NCBI GenBank assembly: GCA_937917505.1
Contig: CALDMQ010000023.1
Coordinates: 1-7,390, forward strand
DNA length: 7,390 nt
Direction: 5' to 3'
Origin: an uncultured Erysipelotrichaceae bacterium
GTDB taxonomy: Bacteria; Bacillota_I; Bacilli_A; Erysipelotrichales; Coprobacillaceae
This document shows, in pieces, positions 1 through 7,283 of the stretch. The position numbers and the translations under genes were made by a program. Numbering within the stretch: the stretch's first letter is position 1; each line of letters opens with the position of its first letter. The notes below the pieces were generated by a model. The model was not told where the DNA came from. It was given only the letters and a program-made list of their open reading frames with translations, and made no database searches.

Positions 1-129
1 TTCACCAAAATTCATATGTTCTACACCTCCATCATTGAGTCTATATTCTCGTTTCAATTTTTTCAAGAAATGTCTACTTGCATAATAGTAAATTATCGCA
101 AGAATCTCTTGCATGACAAGATTTTCCAT
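1..129 (-). CDS. Start of a leftward gene of unknown function, cut by the window edge
   Basis: An open minus-strand frame runs off the left edge. Two in-frame ATG starts are possible. The one at 15-13 has a strong Shine-Dalgarno, GGAGGT at 30-25, with 9 nt of spacing, and leaves only five visible codons (MNFGE). The one at 129-127 would add 38 codons, beginning MENLVMQEIL and containing a basic stretch (KKLKREYR), but has no recognisable ribosome-binding site. The first upstream in-frame stop is at 153-151. I prefer the start at 15, with the stretch upstream of it as a leader of about 130 nt. The continuously open frame keeps the longer form possible. Too little protein is visible to name a function. 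Confidence 0.4.
   Translation of the reverse strand, partial: MENLVMQEILAIIYYYASRHFLKKLKREYRLNDGGVEHMNFGE
98..112. repeat. Short perfect inverted repeat (GCAAGA-ATC-TCTTGC)
   Basis: This is a 15-bp palindrome with 6-bp arms and a 3-nt centre. It lies about 40-55 nt downstream of the predicted leftward start site and upstream of the well-supported start codon at 15. It could be an operator or a small leader hairpin. It matches no operator I can name, and a 6-bp arm can arise by chance. Confidence 0.3.
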
Positions 130-159
130 TATTCTATAACATAAACATATTCATCTCGT

Positions 160-187
160 TATTTATAATTCATCTCATTGATGTCAA
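160..187 (-). promoter_or_regulatory. Candidate sigma-A-type promoter for the leftward gene
   Basis: On the minus strand a perfect -35 hexamer TTGACA lies at 187-182. A -10-like TAAATA at 165-160 follows with a 16-nt spacer; an overlapping TATAAA at 167-162 gives only 14 nt. Transcription would start near 153 and run left, away from the anion transporter terminator at 219-244. The -35 is convincing and the -10 is only approximate. Confidence 0.45.
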
Positions 188-218
188 TTTCATATTTTAA
201 TTACATTATAAATGAAAC

Positions 219-244
219 AAAGACACTCTCTTACAAGTGCCTCT
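219..244 (-). terminator. Probable rho-independent terminator of the SulP-family gene
   Basis: Read on the minus strand, AGAGGCACT (244-236) can pair with AGTGTCTTT (227-219) over 9 bp, including three G-U pairs, across an 8-nt loop. It is followed by a T-rich but interrupted run (GTTTCATTT). It begins 20 nt after the transporter stop codon. The position is right, but the U-tract is imperfect. Confidence 0.55.
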
Positions 245-263
245 ATCTTTCTTCTAGATATAT

Positions 264-1907
264 TTATTGATCTTCTTTCAAATAACAATCATCTAGTAAT
301 TCCAATGCTGTAATTGTATCCCAACATATATTATCATTACCTACAATCTCAATAAAATGATGTCTCTCCATTTGACATAATACATTTTCTTGTAAACCAC
401 TAAAAATAACAAAACGTTTATCTTTCTGACATTTCTCTACTATATCCAATAATTCATGAATACCAGAATCATCAATTGAAGGAACACCTCTCATAGAAAA
501 AACAATAGCTTCTGTAGAATCATCTAACGCCTCATATGTTTGCATAATTTGTTCTTGTGTCCCAAAGAAAATAGGCCCACTTAAATAAACGATTTTAGTA
601 TGTCGATGATGATGTTTTAAACTTTTATCTATACGATGTGGATCTACTGAAGTTACTGTTATATTTAAATGAGAATTATTTAATACAAATAAAATAATAG
701 ATACCATCACACCTATAATAATTGCAACTGTTAAATCAAATACAATTGTAGCAAGCATAGTAATTATATATTGAGACATATTCGTTTTCACGTGATTATG
801 GAAAATTGTCTTAATCTCTTTCCAATCATTCATACGCCAAGCAGTGACCATAAGAACACCTGCTAATGCAGATAATGGAATTTGAGACATAACTGGTCCT
901 AAAACAAACATAGAAATCATTAATACAATCGCATGAAAAACACTCACTAAACGTGTTTGCCCACCTGATTTAATAGCAACACTTGTACGTGCAATAGCTG
1001 CAGTAGCCGGAACACCACCAAATAATGGAATAAGCATATTTCCTACACCTTGAGCAAATAATTCTCTATCTGCATTAAGTTTTTCATTTTTCATTTTACC
1101 TGCACTTGCTCCACATAAAAGTGATTCAATCATTCCTAAAGCCGCAATACTAAATGCTGGTAATATAAACTGTTTTATTTCAAACCAATTCACTTCCATG
1201 ATATTTAATCTCACATCAGGTAATAATGTAGATGGAATAGCTCCAACTAAAGCAACATCTAAATTAAAAATCAACTGCACAATTAAAGCAATCACAATTC
1301 CAGCTAATGAAGATGGAAAATATTGCCCCCATCTCTTTGGCCAAACAATCATAATCACTATCACTAATATCCCAAAGAATACAGTATACAAATCAGGATG
1401 AAAGCCTAAATATGCATAAGAACACAATTTTTCTAAAGCACTACTTCCTTTAGAAACCGTACCAAAGAAATTATCAATCTGTCCTAAAGCAATAATTACT
1501 GCAATACCACTTGTAAAACCAGTAATCACACTTGTAGGAATAAAAGAAACAATCTTTCCAAACTTAAATAAAGAAGCAATAAAAAGCATACATCCAGATA
1601 AAAAACTCGCTATAAAAACACCCTGTAACCCATAAGTTTGAGATAATCCAATAAGAATTGCACTCATAGCTCCAGTTGGTCCTGATATTTGATAACTTGC
1701 TCCCGATAAAACTCCAATAAATAATCCAGCAATAATAGCTGTAATTAGCCCTGCTCCTGCATCAGCACCACTACTAACACCAAAAGCTAAAGCAAGTGGT
1801 AAAGCCACTGCTGCAACTGTAAGTCCTGCTAATAAATCTTTCATTAATTTTTGAGAATTATACCCCTGAAATTCTCCTTTTAAATCATTCACATATCCCT
1901 CTATCAT
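264..1907 (-). CDS. SulP/SLC26-family inorganic anion transporter with C-terminal STAS domain
   Basis: This is a 547-residue inner-membrane protein with the two-part SulP architecture. About 12-14 hydrophobic membrane segments lie between residues 23 and 410, and a cytoplasmic STAS domain occupies about 436-540. Family motifs are clear: the ISGPTGA loop (74-80) after the first helices, the helix containing IESLLCGASAG (260-270), and the conserved TAAIARTSVAIKSGG stretch (302-316). The STAS domain has the expected DDSG turn (479-482), where related STAS proteins carry a regulatory Ser/Thr. The length is normal for the family and no lesion is seen. The start at 1907 is set by AAAGGAG, 6 nt upstream. 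Family members move sulfate, bicarbonate or dicarboxylates, usually coupled to Na+ or H+. The substrate cannot be read from this sequence, and no sulfur-assimilation gene is adjacent. A histidine cluster (431-438) links membrane and STAS parts. It is transcribed divergently from nrdA. Confidence 0.94.
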   Translation of the reverse strand: MIEGYVNDLKGEFQGYNSQKLMKDLLAGLTVAAVALPLALAFGVSSGADAGAGLITAIIAGLFIGVLSGASYQISGPTGAMSAILIGLSQTYGLQGVFIASFLSGCMLFIASLFKFGKIVSFIPTSVITGFTSGIAVIIALGQIDNFFGTVSKGSSALEKLCSYAYLGFHPDLYTVFFGILVIVIMIVWPKRWGQYFPSSLAGIVIALIVQLIFNLDVALVGAIPSTLLPDVRLNIMEVNWFEIKQFILPAFSIAALGMIESLLCGASAGKMKNEKLNADRELFAQGVGNMLIPLFGGVPATAAIARTSVAIKSGGQTRLVSVFHAIVLMISMFVLGPVMSQIPLSALAGVLMVTAWRMNDWKEIKTIFHNHVKTNMSQYIITMLATIVFDLTVAIIIGVMVSIILFVLNNSHLNITVTSVDPHRIDKSLKHHHRHTKIVYLSGPIFFGTQEQIMQTYEALDDSTEAIVFSMRGVPSIDDSGIHELLDIVEKCQKDKRFVIFSGLQENVLCQMERHHFIEIVGNDNICWDTITALELLDDCYLKEDQ

Positions 1908-1933
1908 ATTTTTCTCCTTTTCAATACTTCATA

Positions 1934-1961
1934 GTTATAACACATATTTTCTTTTTTACAA
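1934..1961 (-). promoter_or_regulatory. Candidate promoter of the SulP-family gene
   Basis: On the minus strand, TTGTAA (1961-1956) and an extended -10, TG-T-TATAAC (TATAAC at 1939-1934), are separated by 16 nt. The predicted start site near 1927 gives a leader of about 20 nt containing the AAAGGAG ribosome-binding site. It lies back to back with the nrdA promoter; the two -35 boxes are about 32 bp apart. No NrdR-box-like palindrome was recognised between them. Confidence 0.55.
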
Positions 1962-1993
1962 GTTATACTTAAAAATATATCTAAGCATATTCA

Positions 1994-2023
1994 TTGAAGA
2001 TAAAAAAATAACTATGCTAAAAT
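1994..2023 (+). promoter_or_regulatory. Candidate promoter of the nrdAB operon, with a very short leader
   Basis: TTGAAG (1994-1999) and TAAAAT (2018-2023) are spaced by 18 nt. The -10 is extended by TG at 2015-2016 (TGCTAAAAT). Transcription would begin near 2030, only about 14 nt before the nrdA ATG. That places the ribosome-binding site AGGATG (2031-2036) at the very 5' end of the message. No classical NrdR box pair was found, so regulation by NrdR is not supported from sequence. Confidence 0.55.
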
Positions 2024-2043
2024 ATTAATAAGGATGTGAAATA

Positions 2044-4551
2044 ATGCAAATACAAAAAAGAAACGGTAAGTTTCAAGAATATCAAAACACAAAAATAAAA
2101 GAAGCTATAGAAAAAGCTTTTCATAGTTTATCTCTATCAATTAGTGAATCAGAACTTTCTACAATGATTATTGATATTGAAAGTCAAATTACTGATTCTA
2201 TAACTGTTGAAAATATTCAAGATATTGTAGAAGAAACACTAATGAAATATGGATATCATCAAGTTGCAAAAGCTTATATTCTTTATCGTCAAAAACATTT
2301 AGAACAAAGACGAGTTATTGAAGAATTAATTACTTTATTAAAAATCAATCAATTAGAAAATATCTTTATAAAAATACAAAAAGACTTTCCCCAAGAAGAA
2401 TATTCTTTAAAATTATTACTAATGAAATTCAAAACATTCTATAAAAAAGATATGTCCCCTTCTGAATTATTAAAAATATTAATGAAAGCAAGTGTGGAAT
2501 TAATCAGTCAAGATGCTCCTCAATGGGAAATGATTTCTACACGTTTTCTTATTTTTGATATTCATCAACGAGTTGATCAAAAAATGAAAAGTATACAAAA
2601 ACATTCTTTTTATGAACATATCTCTTATTTAACACAACAAGGTTATTATGGAGCTTATATTCTTGATAAGTATACAAAAGAAGATATTGATACATTAGAA
2701 TCTTATATACAAGAGTCAAGAAATGAACTTTTTACCTATAGTGGTCTTGAACTTATTGCTAAAAGATATTTAATTCAAAATCACAATCGTGAAATAATAG
2801 AAAAACCACAAGAAATGTTTATGTCTATTGCTATGCATTTAGCAATGAATGAAAAACAAAAAGTCAAATGGGCAAAAGAATTTTATGATATTTTAAGTAC
2901 TTTGAAAGTAACAATGGCTACCCCTACAATGTCAAATGCCAGAAAACCATTTCATCAAATGAGTTCTTGTTTTATTGATACTGTTGATGATTCTTTAGCT
3001 GGAATTTATAAGAGTATAGATAATTTTGCTAAAGTGTCTAAAAACGGTGGTGGTATGGGGTTGTATTTTGGTAAAGTTAGAGCAAATGGAAGTTCTATTA
3101 GAGGATTTAAAGGTGCTGCTGGAGGAGTTATACGTTGGCTTAAACTTGTGAATGATACTGCAACTGCGGTTGATCAATTAGGTGTCAGACAAGGTGCAGC
3201 TGCTGTTTATTTAGATGTTTGGCATAAAGATTTACCTGAATTCTTACAAATAAAAACAAATAATGGTGATGATCGTATGAAAGCTCATGATATATTCCCT
3301 GGTATTTGTTATCCTGATTTATTTTGGAAGCTTGCGAAAACGGATTTAGATGCACCATGGTATATGATGTGTCCTCATGAAATTCATGAAATTAAAGGTT
3401 ATTATTTAGAAGATTGTTATGGTGAAGAATGGGAAAGAAAATATTATGAGTGTGTAGATGATGAACGTATATCAAAACGTATCATGAGTGTTAAGGAGAT
3501 AGTACGTTTGATTATTAAATCACTAGTAGAAACAGGAACACCATTTACTTTTAATCGTGATCATGTAAATCGTATGAATCCTAATGCTCATCAAGGTATG
3601 ATTTATTGTAGTAATCTTTGCAGTGAAATTGCTCAAAATATGAAAGCTATGGATATTCTTCCTATGGAAGAAATGAATGTTAATGGAGAAACAATTATTG
3701 TAGAGAAAACAAAACCTGGGGATTTTGTTGTATGTAATTTAGCTTCTTTAACATTAGGACATTTGAATGTAACTTGTGATGATGAAATGAGACATGTTAT
3801 TCATACATTAGTAAGAGCTTTAGATAATGTTATTGATTTAAATGATTATCCTTTACCATTTGCTAAAATTACTAATCAAAAATATCGTCCTATTGGTCTT
3901 GGGACAAGTGGTTATCATCATATGTTAGCAAAACTTGGTATTCCATTTGAAAGTGAAAAACATTTACAATTTGTAGATGAATTATATGAAAAAATTAATT
4001 ATTATACATTAGAGGCTTCTTGTCTTCTTGCTAAAGAAAAAGGACAATATTCTTATTTTAAGGAAAGTGACTATGATACTGGAGAGTATTTTACAAAGCG
4101 TCATTATAATAATTCAAAATGGCAAAATCTTCAAAAAAATATCAAGAAATATGGATTAAGAAATGGATATTTATTAGCTATTGCACCAACAAGTTCTACA
4201 TCCATTATTGCTGGAACAACTGCTTCAGTTGATCCTATTATGAAAAAGTATTTTATGGAAGAAAAGAAAGGTAGCATGATTACACGTGTTGCTCCTGATT
4301 TAAGTCCTCAAACATTTTGGTTATATAAAAACGCTCATCATATTAATCAAGAATGGATTATTCATTCAGCGGGAATAAGACAACGTCATATTGATCAATC
4401 TCAATCAGTAAATTTATATATGACAAATGAATTTACATTTAGAAAGTTATTAAATTTATATATACATGCTTGGGAATATGGGGTTAAAACATTATATTAT
4501 GTAAGAAGTCAATCTTTAGAAGTAGAAGAATGTGAATCTTGTAGTTCATAG
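2044..4551 (+). CDS. nrdA: Class I ribonucleotide reductase, large (alpha) catalytic subunit
   Basis: This cytoplasmic enzyme reduces ribonucleoside diphosphates to deoxyribonucleotides, with NrdB supplying the radical. It has 835 residues. An N-terminal ATP-cone (2-90) starts with the KRNG signature (5-8). A second, cone-like segment without that signature spans about 91-185. The N-terminal all-alpha domain and the ten-stranded barrel follow. Residues matching the E. coli active site are all present: redox pair C309 and C564, radical C526 in N524-L-C-S-E528, and the radical-path tyrosines Y818-Y819 in KTLYY. The phosphate-binding PTSSTS lies at 715-720. The tail ends in the exchange pair C830-x-x-C833. 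The size and N-terminal cone argue for the NrdA (class Ia-like) form rather than the shorter class Ib NrdE. The start is supported by AGGATG, 7 nt upstream. nrdB follows 10 nt after the stop codon. Confidence 0.97.
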   Translation: MQIQKRNGKFQEYQNTKIKEAIEKAFHSLSLSISESELSTMIIDIESQITDSITVENIQDIVEETLMKYGYHQVAKAYILYRQKHLEQRRVIEELITLLKINQLENIFIKIQKDFPQEEYSLKLLLMKFKTFYKKDMSPSELLKILMKASVELISQDAPQWEMISTRFLIFDIHQRVDQKMKSIQKHSFYEHISYLTQQGYYGAYILDKYTKEDIDTLESYIQESRNELFTYSGLELIAKRYLIQNHNREIIEKPQEMFMSIAMHLAMNEKQKVKWAKEFYDILSTLKVTMATPTMSNARKPFHQMSSCFIDTVDDSLAGIYKSIDNFAKVSKNGGGMGLYFGKVRANGSSIRGFKGAAGGVIRWLKLVNDTATAVDQLGVRQGAAAVYLDVWHKDLPEFLQIKTNNGDDRMKAHDIFPGICYPDLFWKLAKTDLDAPWYMMCPHEIHEIKGYYLEDCYGEEWERKYYECVDDERISKRIMSVKEIVRLIIKSLVETGTPFTFNRDHVNRMNPNAHQGMIYCSNLCSEIAQNMKAMDILPMEEMNVNGETIIVEKTKPGDFVVCNLASLTLGHLNVTCDDEMRHVIHTLVRALDNVIDLNDYPLPFAKITNQKYRPIGLGTSGYHHMLAKLGIPFESEKHLQFVDELYEKINYYTLEASCLLAKEKGQYSYFKESDYDTGEYFTKRHYNNSKWQNLQKNIKKYGLRNGYLLAIAPTSSTSIIAGTTASVDPIMKKYFMEEKKGSMITRVAPDLSPQTFWLYKNAHHINQEWIIHSAGIRQRHIDQSQSVNLYMTNEFTFRKLLNLYIHAWEYGVKTLYYVRSQSLEVEECESCSS

Positions 4552-4561
4552 GAGGAGATTT

Positions 4562-5602
4562 ATGAAACTAAAACAAAAAGCTTTATTTAATGCTCATGGC
4601 GATATTGATGTAAGAAATCGTCGTATGATTAACGGTAATACAACAAATTTAAATGACTTTAATAATATGAAATATCAATGGGTAAGTGATTGGTATAGAC
4701 AAGCTATGAATAACTTTTGGATACCTGAAGAAATTAATTTAACTCAAGACATGCGTGATTACGCTATGCTTAGTGAAGCAGAAAGAACAGCTTATGATAA
4801 AATACTTTCTTTCTTAGTTTTTCTAGACTCTTTACAAACTGCTAATTTACCTCATATTGGGGAATATATTACAGCCAATGAAATTAATCTTTGTTTAACA
4901 ATACAATCATTTCAAGAAGCTGTTCATTCTCAAAGTTATAGTTATATGCTTGATACAATTTGTTCACCTGCAAAACGTGATGAAATTTTATATCAATGGA
5001 AATATGATGAACATTTACTAAAAAGAAATCAATTTATTGGTGAACAATATAATGCTTTTTTAGAACATAAAGATAGTTTTCACTTAATAAAAACACTTAT
5101 GGCTAATTATATTTTAGAGGGTATTTACTTCTATTCTGGATTTATGTTCTTTTATAATCTAGGTAGAGTTGGAAAAATGTCTGGTTCAGCTCAAGAAATA
5201 CGTTATATTAATCGTGATGAAAATACTCATTTGTGGCTATTTAGAAATATGATTTTAGAATTACAAAAAGAAGAACCTGAATTATTTACAGAAGATAAAA
5301 TTGAAATCTATCGACAAATGATGAAACGTGGAGTCGAAGAAGAAATTGCATGGGGAAAATATGTCTTAGGAAATCATATCGAAGGTTTAACAATAGACAT
5401 GATTAGTGATTATATTCATTATCTTGGTAATTTACGTGCTACTGCTTTAAATTTTGAACCTCTTTATGAAGATTATCAAACTTTACCCGAATCAATGAAA
5501 TGGGTTCATACTTATAGCCAAGCTAATCAAATTAAAACTGATTTTTTTGAAGCAAAATCAACAGCATATGCAAAATCAAGTGCTATTGAAGATGATTTAT
5601 AA
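4562..5602 (+). CDS. nrdB: Class I ribonucleotide reductase, small (beta) radical-generating subunit
   Basis: This ferritin-like, all-helical 346-residue protein houses the di-metal site and stable tyrosyl radical that start catalysis in NrdA. By motif comparison with E. coli NrdB, all six metal ligands are present: D89, E119, H122 (in QEAVHS), E186 (in ILEGI), E220 and H223 (in RDENTH). The radical tyrosine is Y126. Radical-path residues W53 (in NFWIPEE) and D219 are kept. The C-terminal tail carries Y336 and ends in acidic residues (IEDDL), as expected for docking on NrdA. The ATG at 4562 is chosen because GGAGGAG sits just upstream (4551-4557). An in-frame ATG at 4532 would overlap the end of nrdA and lacks such a site. 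The 10-nt gap to nrdA indicates one operon. No nrdI or nrdH is adjacent, which fits class Ia rather than Ib. Confidence 0.97.
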   Translation: MKLKQKALFNAHGDIDVRNRRMINGNTTNLNDFNNMKYQWVSDWYRQAMNNFWIPEEINLTQDMRDYAMLSEAERTAYDKILSFLVFLDSLQTANLPHIGEYITANEINLCLTIQSFQEAVHSQSYSYMLDTICSPAKRDEILYQWKYDEHLLKRNQFIGEQYNAFLEHKDSFHLIKTLMANYILEGIYFYSGFMFFYNLGRVGKMSGSAQEIRYINRDENTHLWLFRNMILELQKEEPELFTEDKIEIYRQMMKRGVEEEIAWGKYVLGNHIEGLTIDMISDYIHYLGNLRATALNFEPLYEDYQTLPESMKWVHTYSQANQIKTDFFEAKSTAYAKSSAIEDDL

Positions 5603-5606
5603 CATT

Positions 5607-5630
5607 AAAAAAGGATTTTATCCTTTTTTT
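5607..5630 (+). terminator. Rho-independent terminator of nrdAB
   Basis: AAAAAAGGAT (5607-5616) pairs with ATCCTTTTTT (5620-5629) across a 3-nt loop, giving a 10-bp A-rich hairpin that ends in a run of seven T. It begins 4 nt after the nrdB stop codon. The stem has only two G-C pairs, but the position and U-tract are typical. Confidence 0.8.
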
Positions 5631-5710
5631 CTATATAACTTTTAGAAATTTTTTTATAGTTGTTTATTCATTCGTATTAATTTTTGAATTTATTTTAAAA
5701 TATACATATT

Positions 5711-6220
5711 AAACTCATCACCATAAATATATATCTTTCTTCTTTTATTTTATCTCTTATTATCATATAGCCAAAGCTTCTTACTCTATTACGACAACCA
5801 AAAATTTAAAAAATAATTACAAAATAGTAATGCTTAATGATATGCTTTATCAACCTCTTTAGATTCAAAACATTTAACTCAATTAATCAATAACATTATC
5901 AGTAGAAATCTTGATTATGTAATGTTATGTGGTGATATATCTGATAAATATACATCAATAAACAAAAAACTTGAAGAATGTTTACAAAATCATATTGATT
6001 TACATCTTTCAGTACATACTCGTGGTGGTCAAATATTTCCCTTATATTTTTGAATTATTCAATATCAATGAATTAAACTATGGTCTCTCATCACATGAAT
6101 GCCATTAATACCTCTGGTGTTTCAGGATGGAGTTTCCCCATTAGAATTGAACAATACAGTGAATATGTCGTTATAGATACAAAAAACAATAATGACTATT
6201 TTTGTATAGCTTTTGGATAA
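5711..6220 (+). pseudogene. Decayed calcineurin-like metallophosphoesterase gene
   Basis: Pieces of one protein appear in successive plus-strand frames. They are a hydrophobic N-terminal segment (from 5711, KLITINIYLSSFIL), then ASYSITTTKNLK...KIVMLND (5776-5847), then LINNIISRNLDYVMLCGDISD (about 5883-5945), then SVHTRGGQIFPLYF (6009-6050), then INELNYGLS (about 6064-6090), and finally NAINTSGVSGW...SEYVVIDTK (6098 to the stop at 6218). Their order and motifs match membrane-anchored metallophosphoesterases of the YkuE/YaeI type. Lesions are at least four: frame changes near 5757, 5858 and 6088, and a TGA at 6051 with a frame change. Only a few codons separate the GD motif segment from the GHTH segment, where intact proteins have roughly 100 residues, including GNH(E/D); this indicates an internal deletion near 5985. 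Metal ligands are also lost: the D-x-H motif reads NDMLY, and GHTHGGQ reads VHTRGGQ. No initiator ATG remains. The gene is non-functional and old. Confidence 0.82.
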
Positions 6221-7283
6221 ATTTTATTCATTCTCTCATCATCAAAATGTTGATCAATGATTTGTTTCCACTGTCTATCAGCAACATCTCCCTTAGCACG
6301 AGCATCTGAACGAATAAGAGCCATTGACGATACAACCATATTAATCACTATAAACACTACGAATATCCATGTCATGATAGTCCCTATTTTCATAGGTATT
6401 TTTTCAATCCACGCTGATAATCTTGGATAAATAACTTTTATCCATACAACTGCAGCAATTCCCCAGTAAAAACAAAATAAAAGATTAACACGTCCACCAA
6501 GATTAAATGGCATATCACTATAATCCCAAAATATCTTTCCAAAGAAAATTTCCGTAAAAACACTATAAATATATTCATAAGCCCACCTATCGATGTTCCA
6601 AATATAAAAAGATGACTATCTGATTTATTTTCATTCTTATATAAAAGAGCTGTTGCAATAGCAATTGCAAGTCCCCATACAATACTAAATGGACCCCACA
6701 CAAGACTACTTCTACTCCTCCACTATCCCATTGTTATTCTACAAAAAATAGTTTCTACAACATCACCTAGAATAAAACGTAAAAAAAATAACCAAAATAA
6801 CTTATAAAATCCACATCCTGATGCAAAAAATTCCTTTTTTTTAGGAATCGTAACTGTTTCTTCAATAATAGGATACGCTTTAATCATACGTTGACTTACA
6901 TGAGAGACAATCCACTCTCCAAAATGATAAGTCCACTTTGATAAACGATTATTCCATAGGTGCATCATCTTTGTTTCTTTTTGAGTACGAAAAACGACTG
7001 CTATAGAAGTCATAAAATCTATATAAGCTACAACAAGTAATATCCATATAATAGTCGTTTTTATAAATTCAGGTATTATATTCAAAAAATCTAAAAAGAA
7101 AGGATTATCAAATTTCATCACAATATAACAAAGTAAGCCCCAAAGAAGTGAATACTGTAAACAAATATATCCCTCATAATTAAATTTCTTATGAGAATAA
7201 TCCCACCATTTATGATGATTCATTCTTTATAAAATTGTACCAATAAGCCATTCTACAAAAGTAGCTTGAATAGTACAACCTAA
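6196..7283 (-). pseudogene. Decayed 'putative ABC transporter permease' (CmpB/PF06541-like) membrane protein gene
   Basis: One minus-strand reading frame with breaks encodes a multi-spanning membrane protein. The PF06541-type features are HHKWWDYSHKKFN (from about 7217) and GCGFYKLFWLFF (about 6813-6778), then RSSLVWGPFSIVWGL (from about 6716). FWDYSDMPFNLGGRVNLL, encoded around 6525-6475, repeats the WDYS...FN pattern of the first half. Three breaks are visible: a TAA at 7229-7227, a TAG at 6725-6723 with the same frame open on both sides, and a one-base loss in the C run near 6582-6584 (plus strand). Restoring one base there turns the sequence into AYEYIYSVF...FWDYSDMPFN and joins the frames. 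Homology begins abruptly at about 7283 with GCTIQATFVEWLIG, so the N-terminus is missing. The longest open pieces are 7223-6723, 6701-6438 and 6513-6196. The family's function is poorly defined; I would not assign a substrate. The 3' end overlaps the metallophosphoesterase remnant by 25 nt. Confidence 0.85.

Noticed and set aside
1198..1401. Plus-strand open frame of 67 codons
   Set aside because: It lies fully inside and antisense to the intact transporter, has no ribosome-binding site and shows no protein-like character.
2995..3177. Minus-strand open frame of 60 codons rich in Ser/Thr
   Set aside because: It is antisense to the conserved barrel of nrdA and explained by nrdA codon use.
4532..4561. 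Earlier in-frame start for nrdB adding ten residues
   Set aside because: It overlaps the nrdA end and lacks a ribosome-binding site, while GGAGGAG directly precedes the ATG at 4562. The extra residues (MNLVVHRRRF) are just nrdA sequence in another frame.
6575..6590. Programmed frameshift in the permease
   Set aside because: There is no slippery heptamer or downstream stimulatory structure. The C run and the other lesions fit a simple deletion.
6723..6725. TAG in the permease as a recoded or suppressed codon
   Set aside because: A second stop (TAA at 7229-7227), a frameshift and a missing N-terminus in the same gene make ordinary decay the simpler account. No tRNA or special structure is seen nearby.
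6196..7223. Three separate small membrane proteins
   Set aside because: The pieces join end to end into one family-like protein once the TAG and one missing base are allowed for, and the internal starts lack ribosome-binding sites.
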